This document shows, in pieces, positions 16,798 through 26,055 of a stretch of DNA of 64,000 nt. The stretch's first letter is position 1, and each line of letters opens with the position of its first letter. A program made the position numbers and the translations under genes. The notes beneath the pieces were generated by a model that made no database searches, was not told the DNA's origin, and saw nothing but the letters and a program-made list of their open reading frames with translations. The stretch comes from Chloroflexota bacterium (lineage in GTDB: Bacteria > Chloroflexota > Anaerolineae > Aggregatilineales > Phototrophicaceae): contig WTGJ01000027.1 of the NCBI GenBank assembly GCA_011523615.1, forward strand, positions 645,333-709,332. Direction: 5' to 3'.

Positions 16798-18246
16798 TCA
16801 ATGACTGGCATGTTCTTCATGATGGTGGCTGTCCGTCGCCAGATTCATGAAGATTGCGGTCAACATCCCAAAAATCAACGCCTGGATGATGCCGACGAAA
16901 AACTTCAAAATGAAGAATGGCCAGGGAATGATCGTGAATAAGTAACTCATCACGAACAACATGACTGCGCCCGCAAACATATTCCCCAGGAGCCGGAAAG
17001 CGAAAGATAGGATGCGGGCGATCTCACCGATGAATTCCAGCAAACCGACTGCCAGATCAATCCCACCCAAGGGTGACGTGAACAAAGTCCGGAAATTGAA
17101 GAATTTCGTCAAGTAACCGATGCCCAGTGCCTGAAAACCGATCCACTGGATCAAAACAACAGCGATTAACGCCAAGGACAACGTAAAGTTGATATCCGTC
17201 GTCGGCACGCGGATGTACGGTAAGACAACCCAGGGTACTTCCTCTGAATGCTCGTCGCCAGGAACGATGTGGTGTGGATCTGTGGAAAGATATTCACTGC
17301 GCGGCGCAAAAGTGGCGAAATATTCAGCCACCGTTTGCTCACCGATCCATACATCGCCTTCATCCGTGAACTCAAGCGCAGCATAACTGGGCCAGGTTTG
17401 CGTGATGCCGGTGTAACAGCTTTCGGCACGGGCAGTTTTTGCAGCCAAATGCTCTGCATGAGCTGCTTCATAAGAAGCGGCTCGCACCGCGTTGTCCGAA
17501 GGATCGATAGCTACACTTTGCCCGGCCTTCACCTGCAATTCGGCGGTTCGTTGTTCCAATTGGGCCGTTTGGATTGCAGCCAGAAACGCCGCTTGATCGG
17601 TAGCAACTTCAACGCCGGGATGAATCCATTCACAACTGCCGTGGACCATCCAAAACCCCAGGAAGCCCCGATAGATTTCAAATCCATCGGTGACTTTGTA
17701 TTTCGTATGGCCTTGCTCATCGACGACTTCAACGCCGGTTTCGGCATCCAAAACCGGTTTGTAATGAGGATGGATGAAACCGATGCTTTCGACACCCGGC
17801 ACCAATGAAAACCAGTTGCCGATCAAAACCAGTACGAAAATCGTGATGAAGACGCGGAAGATTGGCTTCAAGTATTGCGGTTTCACGATGCCGCCGACGA
17901 AGCTATACAGCCCATCGATGATCGCTTCCAGCATATTGTAGATGCCGCCTCGTGGAGCTTCCGCATCCGATTGGGGCATCCGCCAGCGCAAGTACAGGAT
18001 CAGCAGGATGATCAACAACCACACCAGGATGGAACCCATCAGCGTATTGGTCATTGGCGAACCCAAAAAGAGATCATCCGCAATCTCGATTTGACCGAAC
18101 AATTGCCAATGCGAGGGGTAGACTTCTCCGGGCAGCTGAATCACCGGTATCACAGGACGAACCAGCAAAGTAACCGCCACACCGGCGAGCAGCATCAACA
18201 ATGCCACCCAGCGCCTCTTACCGCTCCAACTAATCACTGGGCGCAA
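16798..18246 (-). CDS. atpB: ATP synthase a subunit with large extracytoplasmic insertion
   Basis: Proton-channel subunit a of Fo. 482 residues, roughly twice the usual 240-280. The core is clear: PMTNTLMGSILVWLL (TM1), FVLVLIGNWFSLVPG (TM2), VPTTDINFTLSLAL, and the essential arginine in SFAFRLLGNMFAGAVML (R418). About 190 residues (roughly 155-343) are inserted between TM2 and the PTTDINFTL helix, on the side expected to face outward. The insert is hydrophilic, Ala/Glu/His-rich and has two cysteines (C205, C277). The C-terminus is His-rich (SHHHEEHASH). It overlaps the upstream atpZ/I-like gene by 17 bases. Confidence 0.93.
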   Translation of the reverse strand: MRPVISWSGKRRWVALLMLLAGVAVTLLVRPVIPVIQLPGEVYPSHWQLFGQIEIADDLFLGSPMTNTLMGSILVWLLIILLILYLRWRMPQSDAEAPRGGIYNMLEAIIDGLYSFVGGIVKPQYLKPIFRVFITIFVLVLIGNWFSLVPGVESIGFIHPHYKPVLDAETGVEVVDEQGHTKYKVTDGFEIYRGFLGFWMVHGSCEWIHPGVEVATDQAAFLAAIQTAQLEQRTAELQVKAGQSVAIDPSDNAVRAASYEAAHAEHLAAKTARAESCYTGITQTWPSYAALEFTDEGDVWIGEQTVAEYFATFAPRSEYLSTDPHHIVPGDEHSEEVPWVVLPYIRVPTTDINFTLSLALIAVVLIQWIGFQALGIGYLTKFFNFRTLFTSPLGGIDLAVGLLEFIGEIARILSFAFRLLGNMFAGAVMLFVMSYLFTIIPWPFFILKFFVGIIQALIFGMLTAIFMNLATDSHHHEEHASH

Positions 18247-18508
18247 CCTCCTCTATCTGTCGATCATTCATGTTCGTGCCCATTTTTCTCCGCAAGTAAA
18301 AATACATGGCAAACAGATTAAGTGGAACACTCAATAAGAGCGAAATCATCAAAAAGATAGTTCGCGTCCCCGCCCATTGATCCAACAAGACTCCCAGTAT
18401 GAAGGCTCCACCAATGATGCTGAGCAGTACAATTCCGACTTGCCAGACTACGCTCCAGGCAAAGCGATGGACACTTCGCGGCGCATCTGGCGCAGTCTTC
18501 GACGACAT
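18230..18508 (-). CDS. AtpZ/AtpI-like FoF1 accessory membrane protein
   Basis: 92 residues with two membrane helices (about 19-41 and 49-71: VVWQVGIVLLSIIGGAFILG and IFLMISLLLSVPLNLFAMYF). A two-helix protein at the head of an atp operon corresponds to AtpI/AtpZ (AtpQ/AtpR-type) factors that help c-ring assembly or Mg/Ca supply. The C-terminal 17 bases overlap atpB, indicating translational coupling. An extended -10-like TGtTAGAAT lies just upstream (minus strand, about 18523-18515), too close to the ATG to be certain. Confidence 0.75.
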   Translation of the reverse strand: MSSKTAPDAPRSVHRFAWSVVWQVGIVLLSIIGGAFILGVLLDQWAGTRTIFLMISLLLSVPLNLFAMYFYLRRKMGTNMNDRQIEEVAPSD

Positions 18509-18565
18509 GTAGGCATTCTAACATGAGGAATCGGTGCCATCCATAGCAATTATGATTCCGAGGGA

Positions 18566-20077
18566 TCAAAGGGCGGCTGAAAGAGCGCTGATGAAAGAGG
18601 AAGCGCCCAAACGCGTCCAGTCATAGATCACTTCCACAGCAATCGTGCCCAGCAGCAAGATTGCGACACAGCTCACCCCCAACAACCAACTCACTGGCTG
18701 GGGTAAAGCGATCAACACTTCATCATCGGCACTGCGGTCGACATACATCACTTTGACCACGACGAGGTAATAATAAAGGGCGACGATGGCATTGATCACG
18801 CCCAATAGGGCCAACCAGGTATATCCCGCATCCACCGCCGCAGTGAACAGGAAGAACTTGCCGAAGAATCCGGCTGTAGGCGGAATCCCGGCCAAAGAGA
18901 GCAAGCCAATCGTCATGGCCAGCGCGAGCTTGGGAGAGCGCCGGCTTAAGCCCGCAAATGCACGGATGTCATCGCTACCGCTCACCGCCGCAAAACGCAG
19001 AACCACCGCGAAAACCAACAAATTGGTGAAGGTGTACATGAATAGATAAAAACTCACGGAAGCGACTGCGCTTTCACCACTCTGCGCCATCGCCGTAACA
19101 CCCATGAGTGCATAACCCGCCTGCGCGATGCTGGAGTATGCGATCAATCGTTTCATGTTCCGTTGTACCAAAGCGACGACATTGCCGAAAGTCATGGTGA
19201 TGGCGGCAGCCGCGGCGGATAGGTTCACCCAAAACAGCTGTATTTCTTGCCCCTCAATGAGGATGCCTTCAGGGAATACTGCCGCTAAAAATCTCAGCAA
19301 CAGGGCAAAACTGGCTGCTTTGCTGGCAACACTCACGAAAGCAGTGACAGGCGTGGGGGCGCCTTCGTACACGTCTGGGGTCCAGAAATGAAAGGGGACG
19401 GCGCTGATCTTGAAACCAAACCCCACCAGGATCATGATCATGCAGACCAAGATCGAAATCTGGTTCAAGCCGTCGTTAGCGCTCAGTGCTGCCGCAATTC
19501 CGATGAAACTGGTATCACCGGTAAAGCCGAAGAGCAGGCTCAAACCGAAGAGCATGATGGCAGAGGTGAAGGCACCGTAGAGAAAATATTTCATGCCACC
19601 TTCAATGGAACGAGCCTCGTTTCGGTGGAAGGCAGCCAGGATGTAGAGGGGGATGCTGGTGGTCTCCAGTGCGATGAATAACATGATGACATCTGCGGTC
19701 GCACTGAGCAAGCAGCCACCCAGCGTGGCAATCACAATGATGAAATGAAACTCACCCTGTTTCGAGAGCCGCGTTGAATCGATCGCCATCCAGGAAGTGA
19801 GCGAACCAGCCAGCAAAATCATGACCTTGAACACTTGGGACAGATGGTCATGACGTACCATTCCCCCCCAGGCGGTTGCCCCGCCGACGGGTGGAGACCA
19901 GATCAACGGCGTTAAGGCGAGCAGCGCCATTCCGACCATGCTGGTATAGGCAATCCAAACCCGCCGCTCTTTCGGCAGATATACCTCAAGAAATAGCAAG
20001 ATCAATGCCAGTAGCGTGAGCCCGATTTCAGGAGCGATGGTAGCTAGGCTGGGCCAAAGCGAGAAAGACATACTCAA
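18566..20077 (-). CDS. nuoN: NADH-quinone oxidoreductase subunit N
   Basis: Antiporter-like proton-pumping subunit of complex I. 503 residues and about 14 membrane helices. Family landmarks are LFIALETTSIPLYILAAF (the helix-5 glutamate), KISAVPFHFWTPDVYEGAPTPVTAF, the transporter-domain stretch RLIAYSSIAQAGYALMG and LAGIPPTAGFFGKFFLF. It is the last gene of the nuo cluster. Its start overlaps the end of the first nuoM by four bases (20074-20077). Confidence 0.95.
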   Translation of the reverse strand: MSMSFSLWPSLATIAPEIGLTLLALILLFLEVYLPKERRVWIAYTSMVGMALLALTPLIWSPPVGGATAWGGMVRHDHLSQVFKVMILLAGSLTSWMAIDSTRLSKQGEFHFIIVIATLGGCLLSATADVIMLFIALETTSIPLYILAAFHRNEARSIEGGMKYFLYGAFTSAIMLFGLSLLFGFTGDTSFIGIAAALSANDGLNQISILVCMIMILVGFGFKISAVPFHFWTPDVYEGAPTPVTAFVSVASKAASFALLLRFLAAVFPEGILIEGQEIQLFWVNLSAAAAAITMTFGNVVALVQRNMKRLIAYSSIAQAGYALMGVTAMAQSGESAVASVSFYLFMYTFTNLLVFAVVLRFAAVSGSDDIRAFAGLSRRSPKLALAMTIGLLSLAGIPPTAGFFGKFFLFTAAVDAGYTWLALLGVINAIVALYYYLVVVKVMYVDRSADDEVLIALPQPVSWLLGVSCVAILLLGTIAVEVIYDWTRLGASSFISALSAAL

Positions 20078-21792
20078 ACGCCACCAGCCAGGATCGAAAT
20101 GACGGGAAGCACGCCGGTTTCAATCATCGGCGCCATGATTGCTGGATACATGCCCAACACGATCAAAGGAATCCCCAACAGCAGCAATACCGCTCGATCC
20201 ACCACGGAGATATCGCCGACATCATGAAAACGTGCCTGGTTGAATTCGCCAAAGAATACCTGGCCCGTTACCCGCAAGACATAAGCAGCCGTGATCACGA
20301 TGCCAAGTGCAGCCATTATGACGATGATGGCGTAATAATTGTGTATGGTCACGCCGCCCAGTTGGAATGAAATGACATCAGAAGCCTGCCACATGCCCTG
20401 AAAGATGGGGAACTCAGCGATGAAGCCACTGAGGCCGGGCATTCCCATGCTGGTCAGACCGCCCACGATGAAAGCCACCGCTACCCAAGGCATCTTCCGG
20501 ACGAATCCGCCCAGACTCGGAATGTCTCTCGTATGTGCTCGGTCGTACACCATCCCCACGCAACCGAAGAACAGGGCGGTCATTGCACCATGGCTGAACA
20601 TTTGCAAGCCCGCGCCACTCATCCCGGTCACGTTCATCGTGGCAAAACCCATGCTCACCAGGCCCATATGGCTCACCGATGAAAAACCGATGACGTACTT
20701 GAAATCACGCTGACGAAAGGCAATCAAGGCGCCGTAGACCACGTTGATGATGGTGAGCAATACGATCCAGGGCAGGTGCGTTTGAGCGCCGGAAGGGAGC
20801 AATTGCACGCCAGAGCGCAACGCCGCGTAAGCCCCCAGTTTCATCAGGACACCCGCATGAATCATGGAAACGGCTGTTGGCGCGGCGACGTGCCCATCTG
20901 GAGACCAGTTGTGGAAGGGGAAGACGCCAGCCAAAACGGCAAAGCCAAGGAAGATCAAGGGGAACCAGAGCCGGGCAAAGGAGAGGGTTTCATAGCCGAG
21001 ATAGCCGAATTGGCGGAAGGCGCCACCTTCCGCGGCCAGGGTAAGTTGAACCATATCGAAACTGAAGCCGTCCGCTGTGGCCGGCAGCAATCCCGCTTCG
21101 ATGGCATCTTGCAGGAGCAATGCACCCGCCTCGCTGCGATAAAATTCATCGGCGACGATCACCATCGCGATGACCCCGATCAACGCAATCACTGAACCAA
21201 CCAGGATGTAGAGCGTCAATTTCATGGATGCATATTCGCGCAGCTTCACCCATCCCCAGGTCGCGATCAAAATGTACATCGGGAAGATCGCCAATTCATA
21301 AAAGAAGAAAAGCAGGAACATATCGACCGCAACGAAGACGCCGTAGACCCCAGCCACCAGGAACATGAAGAATGCCATGAATTCGCGCGTCCGTTCATCG
21401 ATGTTCCAGGAAATCAGCACTCCTGCGACGGCGACCATGCCGGTCAGGAGTACCATCGGTGCGCTCAAACCATCAATGGCTACGTGATAACTGATTCCCA
21501 AAGTGCTCAGCCAGGAATATCGCTCTTCAAAAGCCAGGCCATCCGCGAACATCTGCGTGGCGGTAAAAGGAGACTCGGCATCCATGCTGCTTTGCGCCGC
21601 AGCGATCTGATCTACCTGGGCGTTGTAACTGAAATACAAGAAAGCCGACAAAACCAACGCGATGACAGCCGCGCTGATCGCTACCCCGCGGATCAGGTCT
21701 TTCTTTTCACCATCGATCCATAAGATGATGACGCCGGCAAACAGTGGCGTGAAAATGATGGCGGAAATCAACGGGATATCCAACAGTGTCAT
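20074..21792 (-). CDS. nuoM: NADH-quinone oxidoreductase subunit M (copy nearer nuoN)
   Basis: Antiporter-like subunit of complex I. 572 residues from ATG 21792, which is preceded by GGGAGCGG. Landmarks: LFFFYELAIFPMYILIATWGW with the helix-5 glutamate, FPFHNWSPDGHVAAPTAVSMIHAG and VIGFSSVSHMGLVSMG. Longer than the second copy because of a roughly 40-residue polar N-terminal loop (about residues 57-95) before the first conserved block, YHVAIDGLSAPMVLLTG. Together with the neighbouring nuoM it gives two M subunits in one operon. Confidence 0.94.
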   Translation of the reverse strand: MTLLDIPLISAIIFTPLFAGVIILWIDGEKKDLIRGVAISAAVIALVLSAFLYFSYNAQVDQIAAAQSSMDAESPFTATQMFADGLAFEERYSWLSTLGISYHVAIDGLSAPMVLLTGMVAVAGVLISWNIDERTREFMAFFMFLVAGVYGVFVAVDMFLLFFFYELAIFPMYILIATWGWVKLREYASMKLTLYILVGSVIALIGVIAMVIVADEFYRSEAGALLLQDAIEAGLLPATADGFSFDMVQLTLAAEGGAFRQFGYLGYETLSFARLWFPLIFLGFAVLAGVFPFHNWSPDGHVAAPTAVSMIHAGVLMKLGAYAALRSGVQLLPSGAQTHLPWIVLLTIINVVYGALIAFRQRDFKYVIGFSSVSHMGLVSMGFATMNVTGMSGAGLQMFSHGAMTALFFGCVGMVYDRAHTRDIPSLGGFVRKMPWVAVAFIVGGLTSMGMPGLSGFIAEFPIFQGMWQASDVISFQLGGVTIHNYYAIIVIMAALGIVITAAYVLRVTGQVFFGEFNQARFHDVGDISVVDRAVLLLLGIPLIVLGMYPAIMAPMIETGVLPVISILAGGV

Positions 21793-21826
21793 GAATTCCG
21801 CTCCCAATCCAGCATCGATCCTTTGC

Positions 21827-23440
21827 TCAGCCTCCCAAATACTGGATGATCGAACTGTTGATGGTGGGCAACAACCAGTTCGGCCACAATCCAGTGAACA
21901 GCATCAAGATCAAAAGCGGCGCAATCGCCAACGCTTCTCGCCATTCGATCTCCAATTGGGTATCCCGCCAGCGCAGATTGAAGGGGCCATGCAAAACGGC
22001 ACGAATGCCCTTCAAGATATAAGCACCGGTGAACAATAGCCCCACCATCGCGAGCACCGTGAGCCAGGTGTAGACCGGCCAGGCCCCTCGCACGATCAAG
22101 AATTCACTGACGAAGCCATTCAAACCTGGCAAACCCAAACTGGCCATGCTGGTGAAAATGAAGATCCCACCGTATATGGGCGCTTTCACCCAGAAACCGC
22201 CATATTCTCGCAAATCCCGGGTATGTGTTTTGTGATAGATGGCACCGGCCAACAAGAACATGCCCGCCGAACTCAAGCCATGATTGAACATTTGCAATAC
22301 CGTACCATTCGCTGCGTGAATCGCATGTTCGAGCTGGGCCGCGCTTCCCTCCTGCCAGGCCTGGCTATACACCAACGCGAGCACAGCCAAACCGATGGCG
22401 ACAAAGCCCATATGATTCACGGAACTATAAGCGACCAGGCGTTTGATGTCGTTTTGTGCCCAGGCGGCAAACGCTCCCAGGACAATCCCCAGGACGGCCA
22501 AGAACGCAAATATGCCGGCGTAATTCGTCACAAAGCCCAGCAGATTCACTTCGCTGATCCAAACATCCGGAAACAGCGGGATCACCAAGCGGATGAAACC
22601 GAATGCGCCGAGCTTCAGCATCACGCCCGCCAGCAACATCGAGCCAGCGGTTGGCGCCTCCCCATGGGCATCGGGCAACCAGGTATGAAAGGGCCAAACA
22701 GGGATTTTGATGCAGAAAGCCAAGAAGAAACCGATGAACGTGAGTGCTTTCACCGTGCTATGGCTGATCCCCAAAAAGACACCGCCATCGCCAGTAAAAC
22801 TGGGCCAGATCTGTACCAGCTTTTGTATCTCGTAGGTTCCGCCGGTCAAACCAATGAGTTGCGTGGCGAGGAGCATGCCCAGGGTACCGCCAACCGAATA
22901 AATCATGAACTTGGTTGCCGCATATTTTCGATTCGGCCCGCCCCATTGGTCGATGATGAAATACATGGGGACCAAGCTGAGCTCGTAAAACAAGAAGAAA
23001 ATCATCAAGTCCATCGCGATAAAAACGCCCATCAAGCCCGTTTGGAAAAACAGGATCAAGGCCAAATGCATCGAGGCGCGGTCTTCCACTTCCCAACTGA
23101 TGAGGATGGCCAGCGGGGTTAAGATTCCCGTCAACAGGACCATCGTTACGCTGATGCCATCCACCCCCAAATGCCAGGATGCATTGAGCAGCCGAAACCA
23201 TTCCGCCTTCACCACCAATTGAAAACTGGGGCCATCCGCCTGGTAAGCGAGGAACACATCCAGGGCAAGCCAGGTGAGCAGGAGCGAGAATCCCAGAGCA
23301 AGCCAACGCGAGATGATGCGAACTTGCACCTCACTCAACCGCAGCAGTTGAGGCAAAAACCCAACGATGAAGGCAAAGAGTGCCGGCAAGATGATCAATG
23401 AATTCAGCGGATCCAAGCCCAGGAAAGATGCCATTGCCAT
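21827..23440 (-). CDS. nuoM: NADH-quinone oxidoreductase subunit M (copy nearer nuoL)
   Basis: Second NuoM paralogue, 537 residues, about 14 membrane helices. Landmarks: WHLGVDGISVTMVLLTG, FFLFYELSLVPMYFIIDQWGG, WPFHTWLPDAHGEAPTAGSM, RLVAYSSVNHMGFVAIG and LGLPGLNGFVSEFLI. The two copies differ clearly in sequence, so the duplication is old and not an assembly repeat. The gap to nuoL is three bases, with GGAGCTGATCG before the ATG at 23440. Confidence 0.95.
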   Translation of the reverse strand: MAMASFLGLDPLNSLIILPALFAFIVGFLPQLLRLSEVQVRIISRWLALGFSLLLTWLALDVFLAYQADGPSFQLVVKAEWFRLLNASWHLGVDGISVTMVLLTGILTPLAILISWEVEDRASMHLALILFFQTGLMGVFIAMDLMIFFLFYELSLVPMYFIIDQWGGPNRKYAATKFMIYSVGGTLGMLLATQLIGLTGGTYEIQKLVQIWPSFTGDGGVFLGISHSTVKALTFIGFFLAFCIKIPVWPFHTWLPDAHGEAPTAGSMLLAGVMLKLGAFGFIRLVIPLFPDVWISEVNLLGFVTNYAGIFAFLAVLGIVLGAFAAWAQNDIKRLVAYSSVNHMGFVAIGLAVLALVYSQAWQEGSAAQLEHAIHAANGTVLQMFNHGLSSAGMFLLAGAIYHKTHTRDLREYGGFWVKAPIYGGIFIFTSMASLGLPGLNGFVSEFLIVRGAWPVYTWLTVLAMVGLLFTGAYILKGIRAVLHGPFNLRWRDTQLEIEWREALAIAPLLILMLFTGLWPNWLLPTINSSIIQYLGG

Positions 23441-23443
23441 CGA

Positions 23444-25738
23444 TCAGCTCCCTGAAGCCATAGTAACCGCTACCACAGCGCCGACGAGAATGGCAGCGGC
23501 GACCACAAACAAGAGGTATTGCTGAACCCGTCCGGTTTGGATCCGACGCAGCCAACGGCCCGAATGCGCGATACCCTCTGGGATGCCATCACCCACCCCA
23601 TCGATCAACCAGGTGTTGAGCACTTTCATCAAGTCGCCCAGCCAAACGAAGACCCTCGCGATCCCATGCAAGATGCCATCGATCAAGGTTCGGTCGAGGA
23701 ATCGATCGGTGACCACATGAGCGACCCAATGGGCCGGTCGCAAGAACAGCCATCGATACCATTCATCGATGTAGTACTTGTTCTTGAGCAAAGTGTGCAA
23801 TTGCAGGCCCAGGATACCAATCAGCGGGTCCTCCTGTTGGGCAGCCAGCGGCTTGCGCCAATAGAGAAGCCACCCCAAGCCAATCCCACCCAGGGCTATG
23901 CCAAACGAAAAGAGCACCGGTATGGTGTCGAATTTTAATTTCTCGGGCACTTCTAAGAGAGTGGCACCCACGAAGCGAAAGAAGGGATTGTATTCTGCCG
24001 AAAAAATGCTGCCCAACAGCGGAAAATCTGGGTGCACGCCCACATAGCCCGCCAGGATGGCGAAGAAGGCCAGGATGATCAGCGGCAAAGTCATCGTGAA
24101 ACTCACCAGACCCTGGCCCAAATTGGCGTGACGTGCTTCTTCCGTCCGTGCTTCACCCATGAAGGTCAACCCGAGTTGGCGCATGGTATAAAACGCGGTC
24201 AGGAAAGCGGCCAATACCAACATCACGAAGACAAAAATATGCCCCGCATACCCATGACTCAAGCCATACCAGGCATCGGCCAAGATTTCATCTTTGGACC
24301 AAAAACCAGCGGTGATGAGGGGAAATCCGGCCAGCGATAAACCGCCGATGAGGAAGGTGACGAAAGTGACCGGCATGGTTTTTCTCAAACCACCCATATT
24401 CAACATATCCTGCGGATCAAAAGCGTGTCCCTGTTCTGCTTCATGCTCTTCTTCCGAGTGATCATGGGAATGTACGTGGTGTGCGCCATGTTCCATGCCA
24501 TGGATCACCGCACCGGAAGCCATGAAGAGCAAGGCCTTGAAAAAAGCATGCATGATCAAATGGAACGCAGCTGAGATGTATGCCCCGATGCCCAGGGCCG
24601 CCGCCATGAAGCCCAGCTGTGATATCGTCGAATAAGCCAAGACGCGCTTGACATCATTCTGGGCCACGGCGATCGTCGCCGCAAACAATGCCGTGAATCC
24701 GCCCACGACGACCAAGAATACCAATGGCAATGGGTAATGGCCGTGATGTGCATCCCCACCCGCTGATAACAGGGGGAACAGCCGTATGATGGCATAAATT
24801 CCGGCCGATACCATCGCTGCGGCGTGGATCATGGCACTGACTGGCGTCGGGCCCTCCATCGCATCCGGCAACCAGGTATGCAAAGGAAACTGTGCAGATT
24901 TGCCCACCGTACCGATGATGAGGAACACGCCGATCAATCCGGCAGCGCTGACGCCCCAACTGCCGAAGATGATGGCGGGTGTGCTTTCCAACAGTTGGAG
25001 GACGCTCGCATCATAGAGTATGGAACGAAAGCTCAGCGTCCCCGTGATGGCATAGAGATAAACGATCCCCAGCAGCATCACCACATCGGCGACGCGCGTG
25101 GTCATGAAAGCTTTGATGGCCGCTTCATAAGCACTCTTCTTTTCGTACCAAAAACCGATCAGCATGTAGGAACAAAGGCCCATCACTTCCCAGCCCACAA
25201 AGAGCAGCAAGAGATTGTCGGCAACGACCAAGGTCAGCATGGCGGCGGCAAACAGTGAAATCAGGGCAAAAAACCGCGCCTGTCTGGGATCGTGCGCCAT
25301 GTAACCCACGCTGTAAATGAAAATCATCAGCACTGCGATGGGCACCATGATGAGCATGACGGCAGTGAGTGGATCCACCAACACCCCCATCATGAACGGT
25401 TCAGTGCCGCTATCCATCCAGGCAATTTGGTCGGCGAAGACGTGAATGCCGAATTGATCTTGATCCAGGGCTTGCAAGACAACGGACCCGGCCAATATCA
25501 AGGAAATGACCGCCGCAATGAGCCCAATCCACACGCTCACCACTCGGCTCCAGTGCTTCACCACCGGAACTTGCGTGCCCTCATAATCCGGGTGATGGCC
25601 GCCATATCCAGCACTCGTGGCCGACACCAGCTTTGCTTTGTTGCTCAAGAGAACGATCACAAAAAAAGCGAGTAGTGGTGCCACGGGAATGAACCACGGC
25701 AGCAGATTGGGATCGGCGAGGATTTCAGCGATCGTCAT
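23444..25738 (-). CDS. nuoL: NADH-quinone oxidoreductase subunit L, extended
   Basis: Distal proton-pumping subunit of complex I carrying the long lateral helix. 764 residues, against 610-660 in most bacteria. Landmarks: LLFVGWEVMGLCSYMLIGFW, FPLHTWLPDAMEGPTPVSAM, RVLAYSTISQLGFM. Two insertions are visible: a His/Glu-rich loop at about 414-439 (containing HGAHHVHSHDHSEEEHEAEQ), and an extra segment in the C-terminal lateral-helix region, where LIDG occurs at 685 and again at 711. A lateral helix lengthened by about 26 residues is expected in a complex with two M subunits. Confidence 0.95.
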   Translation of the reverse strand: MTIAEILADPNLLPWFIPVAPLLAFFVIVLLSNKAKLVSATSAGYGGHHPDYEGTQVPVVKHWSRVVSVWIGLIAAVISLILAGSVVLQALDQDQFGIHVFADQIAWMDSGTEPFMMGVLVDPLTAVMLIMVPIAVLMIFIYSVGYMAHDPRQARFFALISLFAAAMLTLVVADNLLLLFVGWEVMGLCSYMLIGFWYEKKSAYEAAIKAFMTTRVADVVMLLGIVYLYAITGTLSFRSILYDASVLQLLESTPAIIFGSWGVSAAGLIGVFLIIGTVGKSAQFPLHTWLPDAMEGPTPVSAMIHAAAMVSAGIYAIIRLFPLLSAGGDAHHGHYPLPLVFLVVVGGFTALFAATIAVAQNDVKRVLAYSTISQLGFMAAALGIGAYISAAFHLIMHAFFKALLFMASGAVIHGMEHGAHHVHSHDHSEEEHEAEQGHAFDPQDMLNMGGLRKTMPVTFVTFLIGGLSLAGFPLITAGFWSKDEILADAWYGLSHGYAGHIFVFVMLVLAAFLTAFYTMRQLGLTFMGEARTEEARHANLGQGLVSFTMTLPLIILAFFAILAGYVGVHPDFPLLGSIFSAEYNPFFRFVGATLLEVPEKLKFDTIPVLFSFGIALGGIGLGWLLYWRKPLAAQQEDPLIGILGLQLHTLLKNKYYIDEWYRWLFLRPAHWVAHVVTDRFLDRTLIDGILHGIARVFVWLGDLMKVLNTWLIDGVGDGIPEGIAHSGRWLRRIQTGRVQQYLLFVVAAAILVGAVVAVTMASGS

Positions 25739-25746
25739 GAATCAAC

Positions 25747-26055
25747 CTAACCCCTCAACGCATCCACTTCTTCGACCACGATGGAGCGGTAATGACGGTA
25801 TACCGCGATGATGATCGCTAAGCCCACGGCAGCTTCTGCCGCAGCCACCACGATGACGAATGCGGCAAAGACCTGACCAGCCATATCCAACGGGGTGTGG
25901 TAACGCCAAAATGCGACCAAATTGATGTTGGCTGAATTCAGCATCAACTCGACACTCATCAAGATGACAATGGCGTTGCGCCGCGTGAGCACACCGAAAG
26001 TGCCGATGGCGAACAAAGCGCTGGCCACCACCAGGTAGCACCACAAGGGCATCAT
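25747..26055 (-). CDS. nuoK: NADH-quinone oxidoreductase subunit K
   Basis: Small Mrp-like membrane subunit of complex I. 102 residues with three helices. Characteristic are RRNAIVILMSVELMLNSANINLVAF (key part MSVELMLN with the conserved Glu) and VVAAAEAAVGLAIIIAVYR with the second conserved Glu. The start overlaps the nuoJ stop by four bases (ATGA type). Confidence 0.96.
   Translation of the reverse strand: MMPLWCYLVVASALFAIGTFGVLTRRNAIVILMSVELMLNSANINLVAFWRYHTPLDMAGQVFAAFVIVVAAAEAAVGLAIIIAVYRHYRSIVVEEVDALRG

Noticed and set aside
20074-23440. Two nuoM genes as an assembly duplication
   Set aside because: The two proteins differ over most of their length (572 and 537 residues with different loops), so this is a real paralogous pair.
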